From contig SCUR01000035.1 of assembly GCA_004297235.1 (NCBI GenBank), forward strand, positions 1 to 9,145: a DNA stretch of 9,145 nucleotides. Reading direction: 5' to 3'. Positions 7,348 through 9,145 of the stretch are shown here, piece by piece. Position 1 is the first letter of the stretch, and the number at the start of each line of letters is the position of its first letter. The notes below the pieces were generated by a model. That model did not search any database. It was not told the origin of the DNA and saw nothing but the letters and a program-made list of their open reading frames with translations. The translations under genes and the position numbers were made by a program. The DNA comes from Candidatus Manganitrophaceae bacterium. GTDB taxonomy: Bacteria > Nitrospirota > Nitrospiria > SBBL01 > Manganitrophaceae.

Positions 7348-7380
7348 TAAGACTGCTTTAATCATGAGGAGGAGATGGAG

Positions 7381-7698
7381 ATGAAGGTAAAGCCTTTGCA
7401 AGACTGGGTTGTCGTCCAAGCGGATGAAGCGGAAGAAAAAAGCGCCGGGGGGATTTTTATTCCGGATGCGGCGAAAGAGCGGCCTGAGAGCGGAAAAGTG
7501 ATCGCCGTCGGCGAGGGGAAAACGGTCGAGGAAAAGGATGCAAAGGGAAAAGTAAAGGAGAAGAAGTTCATCCAGACCAGCCTGAAGCCGGGCGATCATA
7601 TTCTCTATGAGAAGTACGCCGCGCGAAAAGTTCAGGTGGATCAAGAGGAAGTCATCCTGGTCCGAGAGTCGGATGTCCTCGGCTATCTCGAGTCATAA
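7381..7698 (+). CDS. groES: GroES-type co-chaperonin (Cpn10), solitary
   Basis: 105 residues. This is the lid of the GroEL folding chamber in the cytoplasm. The N-terminal strand MKVKPLQDWVVV, the mobile loop with SAGGIFIPDAAKE (21-33) that inserts into GroEL, the GKVIAVGEGK turn (38-47) and the C-terminal VILVRESDVLGYLES are all recognisable. Two features differ from common GroES: QDW replaces the usual xDR in the first strand, and residues 48-66 form a longer lysine/glutamate-rich segment in the dome-loop region, so the protein exceeds the usual 95-97 residues. Two ATGs compete: AGGAGG at 7367-7372 is eight bases from 7381 but only two from 7375, so 7381 is preferred. No groEL follows, which suggests an extra copy or a split arrangement. 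Confidence 0.95.
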   Translation: MKVKPLQDWVVVQADEAEEKSAGGIFIPDAAKERPESGKVIAVGEGKTVEEKDAKGKVKEKKFIQTSLKPGDHILYEKYAARKVQVDQEEVILVRESDVLGYLES

Positions 7699-7776
7699 TT
7701 AGGAATCGTTGTTGAAGATCCGATCGGCGCCATTCCGTGTTTCCGTACAAGTGGATCTGTTTGCGGGAGCGGTCCC

Positions 7777-8208
7777 ATGAAGTCGCCGCGGCGGTTTTAC
7801 TGGACGCGGACCCGTTCGGGTACCGGATGGCTCTTTCTCTATTTTGTTTTCAGCTTCTGGATGGGATCAATCCCTTCCGCATCTTCCGCCGCCGCGGAGG
7901 ATCGTTCTCCTCCGGAGATTGAAATCATCGGCCATGAGTGGCATCCGGACGAGGTGTGGGAGCTGATCGGGAAAACAAAATTCATATGGAAGGCGACCCT
8001 CCAAAATCACTCCGACGTCCGAAAAAGGGTCTTCGTCTATTATGACCTGCTTGATGACGAGAATAAGCCTCTGGCCAGCAATGTGGCGAATAAGTTTATT
8101 GAGCCCCGGCAGACGGCTGAAATCGTCTCCGACTCCTATATTAACAGCGCCCTTCTTCCTCAAGTGACGCATAGCCGTGTGACGGTCAAAACGCGCTTTC
8201 CCCATTAA
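7777..8208 (+). CDS. Small exported protein of unknown function, FxLYD-like fold possible
   Basis: 143 residues. The N-terminus is basic (RRFYWTRTRSG), followed by a hydrophobic core at about 18-31 and SSAAA-ED near 40, which fits a cleavable signal peptide. The mature part of about 100 residues reads as a beta sandwich: IEIIGHEW, then FIWKATLQNHSDVRKRVFVYYDLLDDENKPL, then IEPRQTAEIV and a closing strand ending VTVKTR. The pattern of a strand, an N-H/S turn, Y-D-L and D-E-N-x-P-L resembles FxLYD-type extracytoplasmic domains, a family of unknown role. This is a resemblance by eye only. GGGAG (7764-7768) precedes the ATG by eight bases. The 78-base gap after groES shows no terminator or good promoter, so they may share a transcript ending at the 8215-8248 palindrome. 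Confidence 0.75.
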   Translation: MKSPRRFYWTRTRSGTGWLFLYFVFSFWMGSIPSASSAAAEDRSPPEIEIIGHEWHPDEVWELIGKTKFIWKATLQNHSDVRKRVFVYYDLLDDENKPLASNVANKFIEPRQTAEIVSDSYINSALLPQVTHSRVTVKTRFPH

Positions 8209-8214
8209 ACCTGA

Positions 8215-8248
8215 AAAACAACGGCCGGGAGCTCCCGGCCGTTGTTTT
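8215..8248. terminator. Perfect 34-base palindromic bidirectional terminator
   Basis: Positions 8215-8231 are the exact reverse complement of 8232-8248: an A4 flank, a GC-rich stem (ACGGCCGGGAG and its partner) and a T4 flank. On each strand the stem is followed by a T-run, so it can stop transcription both ways. It sits between the rightward exported-protein gene (stop at 8208) and the leftward SPW gene (stop at 8296). Confidence 0.85.
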
Positions 8249-8295
8249 CGACTGCCGACGCTTTCAAAGCGAAACGGGATTACTTCGTTCGAATC

Positions 8296-8502
8296 CTACA
8301 CTCTTCCGCTTTGCTCGTGGGTCCGGTAGGATGTCGTCCGGCCGGTGAGAGAGGCGCCCACCGTGCTCGAAAAAATAAGGACCAAGACACCGACGATGAT
8401 TTCGTTCCACATCGCGGGTCGGACGTGACTGTAGCCGAGAAGGAAAGGAGAAATGATCAGCCAGAGTCCCAAAATAAAGTTTATCCATGGAACGTAATTC
8501 AT
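8296..8502 (-). CDS. SPW repeat-like small membrane protein, single repeat
   Basis: 68 residues with two membrane helices: about 5-23 (PWINFILGLWLIISPFLLG) and 33-47 (NEIIVGVLVLIFS). The W-x-N-x-x-L-G-L-W-L-x-x-S-P-F pattern followed by MWNEIIVG is the core of SPW-repeat proteins, small inner-membrane proteins of unknown function. Family members commonly have two such units, and only one is present here. The C-terminal 20 residues are polar (TGRTTSYRTHEQSGRV). Start choice: the ATG at 8502 has GGGAGG about seven bases upstream, while the in-frame ATG at 8538 has no visible site and would add a non-hydrophobic tail. It ends against the shared palindromic terminator. Confidence 0.78.
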   Translation of the reverse strand: MNYVPWINFILGLWLIISPFLLGYSHVRPAMWNEIIVGVLVLIFSSTVGASLTGRTTSYRTHEQSGRV

Positions 8503-8538
8503 GATGACACCTCCCTCTGTGATAAAAGTCCGAATCAA

Positions 8539-8564
8539 GAGAAATCATCGTCCGATGATCTCTC
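8539..8564. promoter_or_regulatory. Operator-like dyad upstream of the SPW gene
   Basis: Arms of 12 bases (8539-8550 and 8553-8564) match at 11 positions. The core ATCATCG-TC-CGATGAT is perfect and the flanking GAGA/TCTC is also paired. It begins 36 bases upstream of the SPW start codon, so it could be a repressor or activator site or a hairpin in the mRNA leader. Confidence 0.4.
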
Positions 8565-8619
8565 CTCTCATGAAAAAGCAAAAGGGATGCCCCAATCCCC
8601 TTCGTCCATCCTCGATTAA

Positions 8620-8635
8620 AACCGGAAGGCCGGTT
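8620..8635 (-). terminator. Weak hairpin, terminator-like on the minus strand
   Basis: AACCGG and CCGGTT form a 6-bp stem around a four-base loop, followed on the minus strand by TTAATC. It could stop leftward transcripts coming from beyond 8640, but no gene is visible there. Confidence 0.25.
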
Positions 8636-8665
8636 CAATAAATTATCGGTTCTTCTTTCCGGAGA

Positions 8666-8683
8666 AGGATCTGCACAGATCCT
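8666..8683. repeat. Perfect inverted repeat
   Basis: AGGATCTG (8666-8673) and CAGATCCT (8676-8683) are exact reverse complements separated by CA. The short spacer suits binding by a dimeric regulator better than an RNA hairpin. No adjacent gene shows what it would control. Confidence 0.45.
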
Positions 8684-8840
8684 GATCGGGTGGGGGGAAA
8701 GGTTTGCTCAATCTGTTGCCATCGGATGGACGGGAGGTTCGATGTCCTTGCTTCAAACGACTCGAATGCGGCGCCATGTGTATTTTCCGAATGGATTGAT
8801 CGTTCAAATTTCTCGACGCGACGGTTAACGATTGAATGAA

Positions 8841-8867
8841 TTGGCTTTTCCGTCCGGAAAAGGCCAA
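8841..8867. promoter_or_regulatory. Bulged inverted repeat just upstream of the strong promoter
   Basis: TTGGCTTTTCC (8841-8851) pairs with GGAAAAG plus CCAA (8856-8862 and 8864-8867) around GTCC, with G8863 unpaired. It ends seven bases before the -35 hexamer at 8875, where an activator would bind. No T-run follows it on either strand, so it is not a standard terminator. Confidence 0.35.
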
Positions 8868-8874
8868 AAAAGTA

Positions 8875-8903
8875 TTGACAAGCATGGCGGGGTGTGTTAT
8901 AAG
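8875..8903 (+). promoter_or_regulatory. Near-consensus sigma70 promoter
   Basis: TTGACA (8875-8880) is a perfect -35. After exactly 17 bases comes TATAAG (8898-8903), matching TATAAT at 5 of 6. A-rich sequence at 8866-8871 lies just upstream like a short UP element. It is the strongest promoter match in the window. Transcription should start near 8910 and run rightward. Confidence 0.75.
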
Positions 8904-9040
8904 AGCGAATCTTTAAAAGAAATCATGTTGTTGTGCAATGAAAAGATTGTGTGTCCCGTTACATTTTGGGGGGGTGTAGCCGGACAATTTGCTTCAGTGT
9001 AGCCTGATCTCATCCTAATTTTATACAAAGTTTGGTAAGG

Positions 9041-9084
9041 GCGAGAAGGCTATCTCCATCGATGCGAAGCCACATTGTTCTCGC
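9041..9084 (+). ncRNA. Possible structured leader or small RNA downstream of the strong promoter
   Basis: GCGAGAA (9041-9047) pairs with TTCTCGC (9078-9084). Directly inside, GGCT (9048-9051) pairs with AGCC (9068-9071), leaving a six-base one-sided loop (9072-9077). G7 at 8968-8974 could also pair over distance with the C8 at 9114-9121, enclosing this element. I recognise no known riboswitch or RNA family in it. Confidence 0.25.
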
Positions 9085-9145
9085 TGTTGTGGATTTGGAT
9101 ACTTCGTCACCCTCCCCCCCCGTGCAGATTAATCAACAGGGTTTT

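Larger units (their letters stand above)
8636..9145. other. Long non-coding stretch with promoter and dyads
   Basis: No convincing gene is seen on either strand. It holds a perfect dyad at 8666-8683, a bulged dyad at 8841-8867, a near-consensus promoter at 8875-8903, and a potentially structured transcript after it. A short frame, MLLCNEKIV... (8925-9002, 25 codons), has no real ribosome binding site. A frame opening with ATG at 9062 stays open to the window end (28 codons) but also lacks one and crosses a C-run, so neither is called. Confidence 0.6.

Noticed and set aside
7291..7380. CIRCE heat-shock operator ahead of groES
   Set aside because: The TTAGCACTC-N9-GAGTGCTAA sequence is not present. 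Only an unrelated palindrome is.
8643..8885. Minus-strand 80-codon frame in the right intergenic region
   Set aside because: No ribosome binding site, no domain, and it covers the dyads and the -35 of the strong promoter.
9061..9084. GATGCGAAGCCAC as part of a c-di-GMP-I (GEMM) riboswitch
   Set aside because: It resembles the GACGCAAAGCC segment of that riboswitch, but the partner segment (CACAGGGCAAACC-type) and the following receptor are absent.
9062..9145. Possible start of a gene running off the right edge
   Set aside because: 28 open codons with no ribosome binding site at proper spacing and a C8 run inside. Too little sequence to call.
1..9145. CRISPR arrays, transposons, tRNA or rRNA genes
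   Set aside because: No regularly spaced repeats, transposase frames, terminal repeats with target duplications, or tRNA/rRNA-like segments were seen on reading both strands. One GGTTCGA near 8733 was examined and its flanks do not form a T-arm.

Overview
This window comes from a Gram-negative bacterium of moderately high GC content. An outer-membrane barrel protein with a cleavable signal peptide shows the double membrane, and coding regions are mostly GC-rich with G/C-rich third positions. The gene content would fit a Nitrospirota-like or deltaproteobacterial genome, but nothing here fixes the taxonomy. There is no transposase, integrase, tRNA, rRNA or CRISPR array. It looks like ordinary chromosome carrying one unusual exopolysaccharide locus.

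Left part (1-1803): two unrelated class I SAM-dependent methyltransferases are transcribed divergently from a 186-base gap. One runs leftward and is probably leaderless. The other runs rightward from a TTTACA-N17-TAGACT promoter candidate. The first bases of the window hold a degenerate 14-base tandem repeat. The right-going methyltransferase converges on the polysaccharide operon, with only a small hairpin between them.

Centre (1804-6569, minus strand): a two-gene operon joined by an ATGA stop/start overlap. The first gene encodes a 1089-residue membrane protein built like two polysaccharide synthases in tandem. Its N-terminal half has the full layout of a BcsA cellulose synthase (membrane helices, GT2 fold, helices, PilZ domain), but the GT2 catalytic residues have been replaced while both PilZ c-di-GMP motifs remain. 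Its C-terminal half is a PgaC/cellulose-synthase-type GT2 domain with every catalytic motif present. The second gene encodes an exported protein with N-terminal TPR-like helices and a C-terminal BcsC/PgaA-type barrel. Together they look like a compact, probably c-di-GMP-controlled system that makes and exports a beta-linked polysaccharide. No BcsB, BcsZ, PgaB or PgaD homologue is present in the window. This is the most interesting content.

Right part (6570-8502): a DUF488 protein, a solitary GroES-type co-chaperonin with an insertion and no groEL beside it, and a small exported protein of unknown function all run rightward. They end at a perfect 34-base palindromic terminator. A one-repeat SPW-type membrane protein converges on that terminator from the right.

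Far right (8503-9145): more than 600 bases without a convincing gene, but rich in signals: four inverted repeats, a near-consensus sigma70 promoter (TTGACA-N17-TATAAG), and a downstream stretch able to fold into nested stems. It may be the start of a small RNA or the 5' leader of a gene lying beyond the window.
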